A stretch of 64,000 nucleotides of DNA from Arenimonas soli (GCF_014643775.1 NZ_BMKC01000001.1:1054001-1118000); one strand, 5' to 3'; positions 17,117 through 26,793 are shown, counted from the stretch's first letter. The notes: generated from the sequence alone by a model not told the origin. Made by a program: numbers and translations.

Positions 17117-18325
17117 ATGAGCGTCGAGGGCACGGGCAAGGCCCGCATCCTGGTGGTGGATGATTCCAAGCTGATGCGCAAGGCGGCGCACAAGATGCTG
17201 GGCGACGAATTCGACGTCATCACCGCCGACGATGGCCAGGACGCCTGGGGACAAGTTGGCCGGGACACCGGCATCCAGGTGGTTTTCACCGACCTCAACA
17301 TGCCCAACATGGACGGCTACGAATTGCTTCGCGAAATCCGCGGTGCGCAGGACGCGGGCATCCAGGGCCTGCCCGTGATCGTGGTCACCGGCGCCGAGAA
17401 CGACGAAACGGCGCGGATGAAGGCACTGGAGCTGGGAGCCACCGACTTCATCACCAAACCCTTCACCACCTCCGACCTCGTGGCGCGGGCCCGCGCCCAT
17501 TCCACCTACCAGCGCGTCACCCGCCAGCTGCAGTCGCAGGTGATGCTGGACGGCCTGACCGGCCTGGCCAACAAGGCCGGGTTCATGGACCGGCTGCGCC
17601 AGGACATGGCCTATGCGCGCCGGCACGGGCAGGCGCTTTGCCTGGTCCGGCTGGAGGTGGAGGACTTCCAGCGGTTCTTCCTGCACAACGGCCGCGATGT
17701 CGCCGAAGCCCTGGTGCTGCAGGTGGCCCGCCTGCTGCGCGCCCGGATCCGCAAGGAAGACACCGCCGCGCGCGTCGGCCTGGGCAGCTTCGCGCTGAGC
17801 CTGCCGGGCGGCGAGGAAGCCGGCATCGCCGCCATGGTCGAGAGGGTCCAGGCCGAGATCATGGCCAGCCCGCCGATGCACGAGGGAGAACCGGTGGCGG
17901 TGGTGCTGCACGCCGCGGTGCTCAGCCCGCTGACCGATGCCAGCCTGGGGCCGGACGAGGCGATGGATGCCTGCCAGGCACGCCTGGACGTGGCGCGTGA
18001 GTCTGGCCTGGCGGTGCTGGCACCGGCGGCGCCCGCTGCCACTGAAGCGTCTGCAGCGACCGAAGCAACCGAAGCCAACGTTGCCCAGCCCTCGCCTGCC
18101 AAGCCCGTGGCTGCCGAACCCGTGGCGCCCTCGGCGCCGGCACCCGCCGCGGCAGCACCGGCCAGGACGGTGGCAAGCGTTGACGAGGTCCTTGAACAAC
18201 TGCAGGCCGGCCGCGTGCAGGACGTGGTGCCGAAGCTGCCGGCGGTGATCGGGCGGCTGCTGCCCTTGCTGCGGCTGCTCGGACCCAACCAGCGCAAGCA
18301 GCTGGTGGAGTTCCTGCAGAAGTAG
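17117..18325 (+). CDS. Response regulator with degenerate GGDEF domain, likely c-di-GMP-binding
   Basis: 402 residues. Residues 8-125 are a receiver domain with acidic pair D15/D16, phosphorylatable Asp59, Thr91 and Lys114. Residues 140-270 are GGDEF-like, but the catalytic motif is GLGSF (221-225) and the metal-binding Asp residues of the usual D-x-D-H-F motif are Glu, so it cannot be an active cyclase. The inhibitory site RKED (212-215) is kept at exactly five residues before the motif, which in other proteins marks c-di-GMP receptors. A long Ala/Pro linker (about 275-345) leads to a C-terminal helical segment (about 350-402) that may bind a partner. No cognate kinase is adjacent. Confidence 0.85.
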   Translation: MSVEGTGKARILVVDDSKLMRKAAHKMLGDEFDVITADDGQDAWGQVGRDTGIQVVFTDLNMPNMDGYELLREIRGAQDAGIQGLPVIVVTGAENDETARMKALELGATDFITKPFTTSDLVARARAHSTYQRVTRQLQSQVMLDGLTGLANKAGFMDRLRQDMAYARRHGQALCLVRLEVEDFQRFFLHNGRDVAEALVLQVARLLRARIRKEDTAARVGLGSFALSLPGGEEAGIAAMVERVQAEIMASPPMHEGEPVAVVLHAAVLSPLTDASLGPDEAMDACQARLDVARESGLAVLAPAAPAATEASAATEATEANVAQPSPAKPVAAEPVAPSAPAPAAAAPARTVASVDEVLEQLQAGRVQDVVPKLPAVIGRLLPLLRLLGPNQRKQLVEFLQK

Positions 18326-18328
18326 GGT

Positions 18329-19165
18329 TCAGGCGGCCTGGATGCGGTGCGTCGCGCCGCTGACCCGTACCGGCGCGCCCGAGCCGGGTCCGATGGACAC
18401 GTGCAGGCGCGAGGGCACGCCCATGTCATGCCCCTGCAGGATTTCAACCCTGCCGCCATGGGGCCAGCCCAGGTCGCGCAGGGCGCCGCCGAGGGCCGCC
18501 GCCGCCGCGCCGGTGGCCGGGTCTTCGAGCACCCCGCCGACGGCGAAGGCATTGCGGGCGTGGAACAGGCGCGGCGTTTCGGCGACGACCAGGGCAATCG
18601 TGGTCAGGCCGGCGTCCTGCATCAGGCAACGGCCGGCTTCGAGCGGGTAGTCCATGCGGGCAAGGCGGCGGCGTTCGCGCAAGGGCAGCAGGAGGTGGTC
18701 GGCGCCGGCATGCATCAGGATCGGCGGCAGGCGCGGGTCGAACTCGGCCGGCCCCAGGTCGAACAAGGCCATGGCCGCGGCGAACAGGCTGGGGTCCGGG
18801 GCCTGGCTGCGGGTGGGTGGCGACTGCAGCGCCGCCAGCAACTGCCCGTCTTCGTGCCAGGCCTCGACCTGGATGCGCGCCTGGTTCAGCTGCAGGGCGT
18901 ATACGCCGTCGCCGTCGCGCCCGGCCAGGGCCGCGCCCAGGGCGATGGTGGCGTGCCCGCAGAAGGGCACTTCCGCCAGCGGCGAGAAATAGCGCACCCG
19001 CCAGGCATCGCCGGTGGGTGCGGCGAAGACCGTTTCCGAATAGCCCACCTCGGTGGCCAGGGACTGCATGGTGGCCTCGTCGGGCAGCACGTCGGCCAGC
19101 ACCACGCCGGCGGGATTGCCGCCACGGCCGGACTCGGAGAAGGCGGATATTCGCTGCAGGTGCAC
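18329..19165 (-). CDS. PhzF-family isomerase/epimerase
   Basis: The protein has the PhzF hallmarks: an N-terminal FSESGRGGNPAGVVL segment, the catalytic Glu in GYSETVF, the CGHATIALG motif, and the second-lobe DPATGAAAAALGG motif. Family members adopt a duplicated diaminopimelate-epimerase-like fold and include isomerases; the substrate is unknown here. GTG at 19165 gives 278 residues and starts just before the first beta strand. A longer ATG-started frame would run across the promoter region of the divergent M24 gene, so it is not favoured, but no clear ribosome-binding site supports the GTG. It is convergent with the response regulator, with three bases between them. Confidence 0.85.
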   Translation of the reverse strand: MHLQRISAFSESGRGGNPAGVVLADVLPDEATMQSLATEVGYSETVFAAPTGDAWRVRYFSPLAEVPFCGHATIALGAALAGRDGDGVYALQLNQARIQVEAWHEDGQLLAALQSPPTRSQAPDPSLFAAAMALFDLGPAEFDPRLPPILMHAGADHLLLPLRERRRLARMDYPLEAGRCLMQDAGLTTIALVVAETPRLFHARNAFAVGGVLEDPATGAAAAALGGALRDLGWPHGGRVEILQGHDMGVPSRLHVSIGPGSGAPVRVSGATHRIQAA

Positions 19166-19258
19166 CAGGAAGGGCCGGCCAGGGGAGGGATTGATGCTGC
19201 CCCGGCCGGCGCCGGCCCCGCATGGGCCGGAAGTCCCGACGCCGGCGCCCGCCGAAGG

Positions 19259-19264
19259 TATGCT
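19259..19264 (+). promoter_or_regulatory. TATGCT -10-like element of the M24 peptidase gene
   Basis: TATGCT in GC-rich surroundings, 34 bases before the ATG at 19299. It is one of five such hexamers found 24-34 bases before starts in this window. Confidence 0.35.
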
Positions 19265-19298
19265 CAGCGCCAACGTTCGACGGGGGAACCACGACACC

Positions 19299-20633
19299 AT
19301 GCATCGCCATCCCTGGGGCCTGGCCCTGCTGCTTTTCCTGCCTGCGCCCGTATTGGCCGCCCCGGATTCGCCGCCGATGCCGACCCTGTTGGCGCCCGAG
19401 GCACGCATCGCGGTCGAGAACCAGATTCTCGAGGAGCGGCTTGGATCCCTGCTGCCGCGCCTGATGGCCGAGACCGACCTGGACATGTGGCTGGTGCTGT
19501 CGCGCGAATACGCCGAAGACCCGGTCTATTTCACCCTGGTGCCGCAGCCCAGCTTCGCGGCGCGCCGGACCACGCTGCTGGCCTTCCATCGCCGCGCGGA
19601 CGGCACGGTCGAGCGCCTGGCGGTCAATCGTTACCCGTTGGGCGGTCCCTACGAATCGGCCTGGGCGGGCGGTGACCTGGATGAACAGTGGCAGGCCCTG
19701 GGCCAGCTGATCGCCGACCGCGATCCCGGGCGCATCGGCATCAACGTGTCCCGCGACTGGGCCATCGCCGACGGCCTGAGCCACGCGCTGCACCAGCGCC
19801 TGCTGGCGGTGCTGCCGGACGGCCACGAAAGCCGCCTGGTGTCGGCGCAGGACCTGGTGGTGCGCTGGACCGAAACGCGGCTGGCGTCCGAGCGCACGCA
19901 CCACGCAGCGGCGATGGCCGCGGCCCGCGCGATCATCGCCGAAGCCTTTTCGAACCAGGTGATCGAGCCCGGCAAGACCCACACCGACGACGTGGCCTGG
20001 TACATCCGCAAGCGGCTCGAATCCCTGGGCATGCCGGTCTGGTTCCATCCCGACGTCAACCGCCAGCGCGCCGGCGACGACTGCACCCGCGACAGCGTTT
20101 TCTGCGGCAGCACCGGCATCATCGAACGTGGCGACGTGCTGCACACCGACATCGGCGGCTGTTATCTCAAGCTGTGCACCGACACCCAGGAAATGGGCTA
20201 CGTGCTGCGCGAAGGCGAAACCGAAGTGCCACGAAGCCTGCGCAAGGCCCTGGCCGCGGGCAACCGCTGGCAGGACCTGCTGGCCGCGAATTTCGTCGCC
20301 GGCCGCAGCGGAGACCATATCCTGCACGCCACCCATGCCGCGGTGGAAAAGGAAGGCCTGGCCGCCAGCACCTATACCCATCCCCTGGGCTTCTTCGGCC
20401 ACGCCGCCGGTCCGACCATCGGCATGTGGGACGCGCAGCAGGGCGGCACGCCGGGCAGCGAGTGGGCCCTGCATCCGTCGACGGCCTACGCCATCGAAGG
20501 CAACGTACGTTCACCCGTGCCCGAATGGGACGACACCTGGGTGCAGGTGAAGCTGGAGCAGGGCGGGTACTTCGACGGTGAAACGCTCGAGTTTCCGGCG
20601 GGCCGGCAAACCCGCTGGCACGTGGTGCGCTGA
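19299..20633 (+). CDS. Exported M24-family (Xaa-Pro peptidase-like) metallopeptidase
   Basis: A 444-residue protein with a signal peptide (1-21). It has an N-terminal creatinase-like domain and a C-terminal pita-bread catalytic domain with a full set of metal ligands: Asp in HTDIGG, Asp in CTDTQEMGYV, His in the GFFGHAAGP region, Glu in YAIEGNV, and a final Glu in VKLEQGG. M24 enzymes cleave at Xaa-Pro bonds or act as aminopeptidases; export is less common and implies periplasmic peptide use. The ATG at 19299 fits the signal peptide better than longer frames that overlap the divergent PhzF gene. It sits in an envelope/peptidase-rich region. Confidence 0.85.
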   Translation: MHRHPWGLALLLFLPAPVLAAPDSPPMPTLLAPEARIAVENQILEERLGSLLPRLMAETDLDMWLVLSREYAEDPVYFTLVPQPSFAARRTTLLAFHRRADGTVERLAVNRYPLGGPYESAWAGGDLDEQWQALGQLIADRDPGRIGINVSRDWAIADGLSHALHQRLLAVLPDGHESRLVSAQDLVVRWTETRLASERTHHAAAMAAARAIIAEAFSNQVIEPGKTHTDDVAWYIRKRLESLGMPVWFHPDVNRQRAGDDCTRDSVFCGSTGIIERGDVLHTDIGGCYLKLCTDTQEMGYVLREGETEVPRSLRKALAAGNRWQDLLAANFVAGRSGDHILHATHAAVEKEGLAASTYTHPLGFFGHAAGPTIGMWDAQQGGTPGSEWALHPSTAYAIEGNVRSPVPEWDDTWVQVKLEQGGYFDGETLEFPAGRQTRWHVVR

Positions 20634-20640
20634 GCGGCGT

Positions 20641-21597
<957 letters not shown>

Positions 21598-21719
21598 TGA
21601 ACAAGTCCGCGGGAAACCAGGCCGTGATTCTGGCATCCCTGCGACACGCCGTCCCGTCGCGGGCTTGCCAGCGCCGGGCCGGGCCGGGCTAAATGGCGGC
21701 ATCCCGCTGGAGACCAGTC

Positions 21720-22271
21720 ATGCGTTTGCCCGTGATCGCCCTGTTGGCCTGCCTGCTGCCGCTGCCCGCGGCTGGCGAGGTCAAGGACAGCCAGCCTGAC
21801 GGCTTCACCCTCGAAAACAGCGCCTGGGTGCCTGCGCCGGCCGACCTGGCCTGGGATGCCCTGGTCAACCACGTTGGGCGCTGGTGGCCGGCGAGCCACA
21901 CCTGGTGGGGCGACCCGGGCAAGCTGAGCATCGAAGCCCGCGCCGGCGGCTGTTTCTGCGAGCGGGCTGGAGACCGGCAGGCCCGGCACCTCGAGGTCGT
22001 CTTCGTGGATCCGGGCAAGACCCTGCGCCTGGCCGGCGGCCTGGGCCCACTGCAGGGCATGGGGCTGGATGGAATCCTGGAGTTCCGCCTGGCGCCGGCC
22101 GACGAAGGCGGCACCCTGGTCACGCTGTGGTACCGGGCCGGCGGATACAGCCCGGACGACCTGTCGGCGTTCGCTCCGGTGGTGGACCGGGTGCAGGCGC
22201 AGCAGCTCGACGGCCTGGTGCAGTTCATCAAGGCCCGGCATCCGGGCACCGACGCGGAGCAGGGCGACTGA
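21720..22271 (+). CDS. Exported SRPBCC/START-like domain protein
   Basis: A 183-residue protein starting at the ATG with GGAGA upstream. A signal peptide (1-19) precedes a domain in the pattern of SRPBCC/polyketide-cyclase-like proteins (helix-grip fold): PADLAWDALVNHVGRWWP, conserved Trp residues, GCFCER, LEVVFVDPGKTLRLAGGLGPLQ and a final long helix. Such domains bind hydrophobic ligands; the cytosolic family is best known, and a secreted member is less typical. It is the first gene of a tight plus-strand cluster with the DUF6164, acyltransferase and DUF922 genes (spacings of 2, -8 and -4 bases), suggesting one operon. Confidence 0.8.
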   Translation: MRLPVIALLACLLPLPAAGEVKDSQPDGFTLENSAWVPAPADLAWDALVNHVGRWWPASHTWWGDPGKLSIEARAGGCFCERAGDRQARHLEVVFVDPGKTLRLAGGLGPLQGMGLDGILEFRLAPADEGGTLVTLWYRAGGYSPDDLSAFAPVVDRVQAQQLDGLVQFIKARHPGTDAEQGD

Positions 22272-22273
22272 TC

Positions 22274-22642
22274 ATGCCGACCCTGCTCCTGAACCTGCGC
22301 AACGTGCCCGAGGACGAAGCCGACGAGGTGCGTTCGCTGCTGGAAGGCCACGACATCGATTATTACGAAACCAAACCCAGTCTCTGGGGCGTGTCCGGCG
22401 GCGGCCTGTGGCTGCCCGACGACCGCCAGGCCGCGGTCGCCAAGGCGCACCTGGCGAGCTACCAGGCGCAGCGGGGCGAGCGCATGCGCCGTGAGCGTGC
22501 CGAGGCCATTGCCCAGGGGCGGGCGCCCAGCGCGTGGTCGGCGTTCCGCGAAGACCCGCTGCGGGCCCTGGCCACCGTGCTGGGCATCCTGCTGATGCTG
22601 GGCCTGGCCACGCTGCCTTTCCTGTTCTTCACCCGTGGCTGA
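22274..22642 (+). CDS. DUF6164-family small membrane protein
   Basis: 122 residues. The N-terminal part (LLLNLRNVPEDEADEV, followed by HDIDYYETKPS and GGLWLPDD) looks like the short ferredoxin-like domain used in this family; a charged helix follows, then a single C-terminal membrane helix (ALATVLGILLMLGLATLPFLFF). Function unknown. The start is two bases after the stop of the SRPBCC gene, and the stop overlaps the GTG of the acyltransferase gene. Translational coupling is therefore likely, and a joint membrane role is plausible but not shown. Confidence 0.85.
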   Translation: MPTLLLNLRNVPEDEADEVRSLLEGHDIDYYETKPSLWGVSGGGLWLPDDRQAAVAKAHLASYQAQRGERMRRERAEAIAQGRAPSAWSAFREDPLRALATVLGILLMLGLATLPFLFFTRG

Positions 22643-23576
22643 GTCGTCCGGCCCGGCCGCGCCGGAAACCCGCTCGCTTTTCCTGCGCCTGCCGTCGGCG
22701 CTGCGCGTGCCGATGGCGGCCCTGGGCTTCATCGCCAACACCCTGGTCCACGGCCCGGTGCTCATCGTCGCGGCCCTGGTGAAACTGCTGCCGGTTCCGG
22801 CCTTGCAGCATTGGCTCGAACGCCGGTTGCCGGGCATCGCCGAGAGCTGGATCGCGATGAACAGCGCCATGATCGACGGCTTCACGCGGACCCGCTTCCT
22901 GGTGGAAGGCCTGGAAAGCCTGCGGCCCGGCGGCCATTACCTGGTGCTGGCCAACCACCGCAGCTGGGTGGATATCCCGGTGTTGCAGAAGATCTTCAAC
23001 CGGCGCATCCCGCTGCTGCGCTTCTTCCTCAAGCGGCAGTTGATCTGGGTGCCCGTGCTTGGCCTTTGCTGGTGGGCCCTGGACTTCCCGTTCATGCAGC
23101 GGGCGACCAAGAGCCAGCTGGCGCGCCGTCCGGAACTCGCCGGTCGCGACCTGGCGGCCACCCGACGTGCCTGCGAGAAGTTCCGGCACCTGCCGGTTTC
23201 GATCATGAACTTCGTCGAGGGCACCCGGTTCACGCCCGCCAAGCACGCCAGCCAGGGCAGCACGTATCGCCACCTGCTGCGGCCCAAGGCCGGCGGCGCC
23301 GCCTTCGTGCTTGGCGCCATGGGCGATGCGCTCGACGGCGTGCTTGACGTCACCGTGCACTACGACCGCGCGCAGCCCAGCCTGGCCGACCTGTTCGCGG
23401 ACCGCATCCGCACCGTGCGCGTGCGGGTGGTGGAACGGCCGATTCCCGAAGGATTCGTCGGCGCCGACTACGAAGGCGACCGGGACTACCGCCGTCGCTT
23501 CCAGGCCTGGCTCAACCAGATGTGGATCGAGAAGGACCTGTGCCTGCAGGGCTGGGAAACGGAGGCTTCCCGATGA
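22635..23576 (+). CDS. PlsC-type acyltransferase, YihG-like
   Basis: A 313-residue inner-membrane protein with an N-terminal hydrophobic segment (about 25-50). The acyltransferase motifs are present: block I NHRSWVD (His108-x4-Asp113) and block III VEGTRFTP (Glu195-Arg198). Length and motif spelling fit the YihG branch of lysophosphatidate acyltransferases. The likely role is acyl transfer onto a lysophospholipid; the exact acceptor is unknown. It starts with GTG overlapping the DUF6164 stop by eight bases and overlaps the DUF922 start by four. Confidence 0.85.
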   Translation: MAESSGPAAPETRSLFLRLPSALRVPMAALGFIANTLVHGPVLIVAALVKLLPVPALQHWLERRLPGIAESWIAMNSAMIDGFTRTRFLVEGLESLRPGGHYLVLANHRSWVDIPVLQKIFNRRIPLLRFFLKRQLIWVPVLGLCWWALDFPFMQRATKSQLARRPELAGRDLAATRRACEKFRHLPVSIMNFVEGTRFTPAKHASQGSTYRHLLRPKAGGAAFVLGAMGDALDGVLDVTVHYDRAQPSLADLFADRIRTVRVRVVERPIPEGFVGADYEGDRDYRRRFQAWLNQMWIEKDLCLQGWETEASR

Positions 23577-24145
23577 TGGGGCTGCTGGCCGGGTTGATGC
23601 TGGCCACCGTGGACCCTGGCATCAGTGCGTCGCCCGCCTTCGATTACGTCGAGAAGCGCCAGACCTACCCGGTGCACGCCAGCACCCGTCGCGAACTGGT
23701 GGCGGCCCTGCGACACGCGCGGACCCGTGAAATCGACGGCAGCGGCGGGTCGGTCGCCCGGACGTCCCAGGACCTGGGCATGCGCTACGAACTCGAGCCC
23801 GTGGCCGGCGGCTGCCGGTTCAAGGACCTGCAAGTCAGCCTGTCGGTGACCATCCACCTGCCCGAATGGGAGCCTGCCGGCAGGCCCCGGGAATCGCTGG
23901 TCGAGAGCTGGACCCGCATGCGCGACGCCCTGGAGCGCCACGAAGAAGGCCACCGGGATATCGCCCTGGACAGTGCGGACTACCTGCACAAGGGCCTGCT
24001 GGCCCTGGGCGTGCAGAAGGACTGCCAGTCGCTGCGGCGCGAGGCGCAGCGGCTGTTTTTCCGCGCCCAGCTGCGCCACTCCGTGCGCGATGGTGCCTAC
24101 GAACGCCGCACGCGCCACGGCATTGCGCAAGGCGCCGTGCTCTAG
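23573..24145 (+). CDS. DUF922-family exported protein with HExxH motif
   Basis: 190 residues. The ATG at 23573 overlaps the acyltransferase stop and has GGAGG upstream. The N-terminus looks like a short signal sequence. The C-terminal part contains RHEEGHRDIA (123-132), an HExxH motif conserved in the DUF922 family, which suggests a zinc-dependent protease, although activity has to my knowledge not been widely shown. Two Cys residues (near 81 and 153) may form a disulfide. It ends the four-gene cluster; the next gene (ypfJ) is convergent. Confidence 0.75.
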   Translation: MMGLLAGLMLATVDPGISASPAFDYVEKRQTYPVHASTRRELVAALRHARTREIDGSGGSVARTSQDLGMRYELEPVAGGCRFKDLQVSLSVTIHLPEWEPAGRPRESLVESWTRMRDALERHEEGHRDIALDSADYLHKGLLALGVQKDCQSLRREAQRLFFRAQLRHSVRDGAYERRTRHGIAQGAVL

Positions 24146-24161
24146 GGCAGGGCGCGGAACA

Positions 24162-25031
24162 TCAAAGCTGGCTGGCCGCGAAAGTGTCGCAGCGTTTCAC
24201 GTCGCCCGATTCGAAACCGATCCGGAACCAGCGAACACGCTGCGCGGCGCTGCCGTGGGTGAACGAATCGGGCACCACCTGGCCCTGGCCCTGGCGCTGC
24301 AGGGTGTCGTCGCCGATGGCGGTGGCGGTGTTCATCGCTTCTTCGAGGTCACCGTCCTCGAGCCAGGCATGCCGGCGCTGGGCGTGGTGGGCCCAGAGCC
24401 CGGCATAACAGTCGGCCTGCAGTTCCTGGCGAACCAGCGGGCCTTCGGCGCCTTCGACGTTGCCGCCGCGCTGGCGGATGGCGTTCACCCGGCCGGAGAT
24501 GCCGGTGAGCGTCTGCACGTGGTGGCCCACTTCGTGGGCGATGACATAGGCCTCGGCGAAGTCACCGCCGCCGCCCAGCCGGCGTTCCATCTGGTCGAAG
24601 AAGCTCAGGTCGATATAGACCTTCTGGTCGGCCGGGCAATAAAACGGACCGACCGCGGCGCTGGCGCCACCGCAGGCCGACTGCACCTGGCCGCTGAACA
24701 GCACCAGCCGGGCCGGCGTGTACTGCGTGCCGCTGGCTTCGAAGATCGCGCCCCAGACATCCTCGGTTTCCCCAAGGATGCTGGCGACGAACTGCGAGGC
24801 TTCGTCGTCCACGGGCGGGGCGTCGCCCCGGCCGGCGGAGTCGGCCGGCATCTGCTGCTGCACCTGCGTCACCAGCCCCAGCAGTTCCATCGGGCTCTTG
24901 CCCAGCAGCAGGCCGATAACCACCACGGCGGCGATGCCGCCCAGGCCCAGCTTCATGCCACCGCCGCCGCCGCCGCGACGGCCGCGGATGTCCTGGACGT
25001 TGCTGCTACGCCGTGCGCTGCGCCATTTCAT
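24162..25031 (-). CDS. ypfJ: YpfJ-type putative neutral zinc metallopeptidase
   Basis: 289 residues with the full YpfJ layout: a basic N-terminus with MKW and a Gly run, one membrane helix (about 29-45), the segment YCPADQKVYIDLSFF, the zinc motif HEVGH (166-170) and the RQELQADCYAG segment (200-210) whose Glu/Asp are predicted to complete the metal site. The protein is anchored with the peptidase domain in the periplasm. The start is the ATG beginning the conserved MKWRSARRS segment. Substrate unknown. The flanking minus-strand gene encodes a lytic transglycosylase. Confidence 0.92.
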   Translation of the reverse strand: MKWRSARRSSNVQDIRGRRGGGGGGMKLGLGGIAAVVVIGLLLGKSPMELLGLVTQVQQQMPADSAGRGDAPPVDDEASQFVASILGETEDVWGAIFEASGTQYTPARLVLFSGQVQSACGGASAAVGPFYCPADQKVYIDLSFFDQMERRLGGGGDFAEAYVIAHEVGHHVQTLTGISGRVNAIRQRGGNVEGAEGPLVRQELQADCYAGLWAHHAQRRHAWLEDGDLEEAMNTATAIGDDTLQRQGQGQVVPDSFTHGSAAQRVRWFRIGFESGDVKRCDTFAASQL

Positions 25032-25067
25032 GGACGTGTCTCCGCGGGGGGATGGATGGATTGTGGG

Positions 25068-26279
25068 CTATCGGGCCGGGGCGGGCGAGGGGCGGTTTGC
25101 GCGCAGTGCCTGCAGCGCCTTCTGGCCGGCGCGTCCGTCCGCCGGCAGGCCCAGGCGGGCCTGTTCACGCGCCAGGGCTTCGCGCGTGAGCTTGCCGACC
25201 ATGCCGTCCACCGGGCCGATGTCGTGGCCCAGGTCCACCAGGATCTGCTGCAGTTCCCTCCGCTGCGCTCGTGAAAGGCCGGGGTCGTCCGTGGGCCAGG
25301 CCGCCCGCAGGCCCTCGTCGCCGCGCAGGCGCTGTGCCAGCAGGGCGATGGCCAGCGCGTAGCTTTCGGCGGCGTTGTAGGAGTAGATCGCGTCGTAATT
25401 GCGAAAGACGATGAAGGCCGGGCCCTCGGCGCCAACCGGAAGCAACAGGGCGGCGGCGCGGTCGTCGGCAGGCAGTTCGCCGCCGTCCGCGCGGACCAGG
25501 CCGCGGCTGCGCCAGGCAGACAGCGGCCGGCGCGCGGTGCGGCCGTTCACCGATGTGTCGAAACCCTTGGGCAGCGTGACTTCGTGGCCCCAGGCCTGGC
25601 CGGGGCGCCAGCCGGAACGCTTGAGGTAGTTGGCCGTCGAGGCCAGGGCGTCGGGCACCGAACCGACCAGGTCGCGCCGGCCATCGCCGTCGCCGTCCAC
25701 GGCGATGCGCGCATAGGTCGAGGGCATGAACTGGGTGTGCCCGAACGCCCCGGCCCAGGAGCCGGTGAGGCCGGTGGCCGAAAGGTCCCCGGACTGGATG
25801 AGCTTGAGCACGGCGAACAGCTCGCCCCGGAAGAAGTCCTGGCGCCGGCCGGCGCAGGACAGCGTCGCCAGCGAGCGCAGCAGGGACTTGCTGCCGAAGG
25901 TGCGGCCGTAGTCGCTTTCCACGCCCCACACCGCCACCACGGTGGCCGGATCGACGCCGTACTGCACGTCGATGCGTTCGAGCAGGTCGGCATGTTCTTC
26001 GAGCAGGGCACGGCCGTCATCCACGCGCTGCTGGTCCACCAACCCGGCCAGGTAGTCCCAGAGCGGCGTCCGGAATTCCGGCTGGTAGTCCAGCGCCTCG
26101 AGCACCGACGGGTCGGACACCAGGCCCTGGGTGTGTTCGCGGAACAGGGCTTCGCCGATTCCGGCCGCGCGGGCCTTGGGCGCCAGGCGGTCGAGGCAGG
26201 CAGACAGGTCGTCCGCCGCCAGGGCGGGCAGGGCGGCCATGGCCAGCAGCAGGGATGACAGCACGTGGGGGCTTCGCAT
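25068..26279 (-). CDS. MltB-type lytic murein transglycosylase with peptidoglycan-binding domain
   Basis: 403 residues: signal peptide (1-22, no lipobox), an SLT_2/MltB catalytic domain with catalytic Glu121 in VWGVESDYG and the GHTQFMPSTY and NYDAIYSYNAAESYALA motifs, then a C-terminal peptidoglycan-binding type 1 domain (about 335-395, LVDLGHDIGPVDGMVG). It cleaves the glycan strands of murein in the periplasm. ATG at 26279 gives a good signal peptide; the ATG at 26318 adds 13 residues and overlaps the divergent promoter. It is divergent from the small secreted protein at 26362. Confidence 0.9.
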   Translation of the reverse strand: MRSPHVLSSLLLAMAALPALAADDLSACLDRLAPKARAAGIGEALFREHTQGLVSDPSVLEALDYQPEFRTPLWDYLAGLVDQQRVDDGRALLEEHADLLERIDVQYGVDPATVVAVWGVESDYGRTFGSKSLLRSLATLSCAGRRQDFFRGELFAVLKLIQSGDLSATGLTGSWAGAFGHTQFMPSTYARIAVDGDGDGRRDLVGSVPDALASTANYLKRSGWRPGQAWGHEVTLPKGFDTSVNGRTARRPLSAWRSRGLVRADGGELPADDRAAALLLPVGAEGPAFIVFRNYDAIYSYNAAESYALAIALLAQRLRGDEGLRAAWPTDDPGLSRAQRRELQQILVDLGHDIGPVDGMVGKLTREALAREQARLGLPADGRAGQKALQALRANRPSPAPAR

Positions 26280-26327
26280 GGCCGCCACTTTGCCAGCCCG
26301 CGTCTGAATCGTCGCCATGGCTCGCGT

Positions 26328-26333
26328 TATGCT
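26328..26333 (+). promoter_or_regulatory. TATGCT -10-like element
   Basis: TATGCT 28 bases before the ATG at 26362; the same hexamer and spacing recur before other genes here. A weak TCTGAA lies 19 bases upstream. Confidence 0.35.
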
Positions 26334-26361
26334 GGCCCGCCCCCTCGTACGGAGTCTCGCC

Positions 26362-26793
26362 ATGTCCCGTCCCCGCAAGGCCGGCCTGTTGCCCGCCCTG
26401 ATGTTGCTACCTTCGCTGGCGCTTGCCGGCCCCGCGCCGGCGCCCGCCGCGCCGGCTGCCGACCCGGCCGCGGCCAACCTGGCGTTCGCAGCCGCGCTGG
26501 AAGCCTGCGTGGAGGCCAGCCACCAGTCGCCGCATCCTTTCGTGCGCGATTTCGTCATCGAACACACCGTCAGCGGCATGGACGGTGAACTTTGTGGCTA
26601 CAGCCAGACCATGCCGGGCGACATGCGCATGGCCTGCGAGCTCGACGAGCCGGCACGCGTTGGCCTGGCGGCCGAATTCCGGGAGCTGGCCGAGGGCCGC
26701 ATGAGCGGCGGAACCGGCGAACAACCGGCATGGACCGGCAGCTGCGAAGTGATCACGGCGGACGGCGAAAGCATCAAACTCGACCAGGACTGA
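26362..26793 (+). CDS. Small secreted protein of unknown function
   Basis: A 143-residue protein: the ATG is preceded by GGAG, residues 1-25 form a signal peptide, and an Ala/Pro-rich linker follows. The mature domain has four Cys residues (in EACVEAS, ELCGYSQ, MACELDE and GSCEVI), spaced to allow two disulfides, and many acidic residues. I do not recognise a family. It lies 25 bases upstream of the rhomboid gene on the same strand, which raises the possibility of joint expression; a functional link is not shown. Confidence 0.75.
   Translation: MSRPRKAGLLPALMLLPSLALAGPAPAPAAPAADPAAANLAFAAALEACVEASHQSPHPFVRDFVIEHTVSGMDGELCGYSQTMPGDMRMACELDEPARVGLAAEFRELAEGRMSGGTGEQPAWTGSCEVITADGESIKLDQD

Noticed and set aside
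19053-19298. Upstream extension of the M24 peptidase
   Set aside because: The extension overlaps the divergent PhzF gene; ATG 19299 begins a clear signal peptide.
21884-22273. Upstream extension of the DUF6164 gene
   Set aside because: Frame shadow inside the SRPBCC-like gene; ATG 22274 begins the conserved family start.
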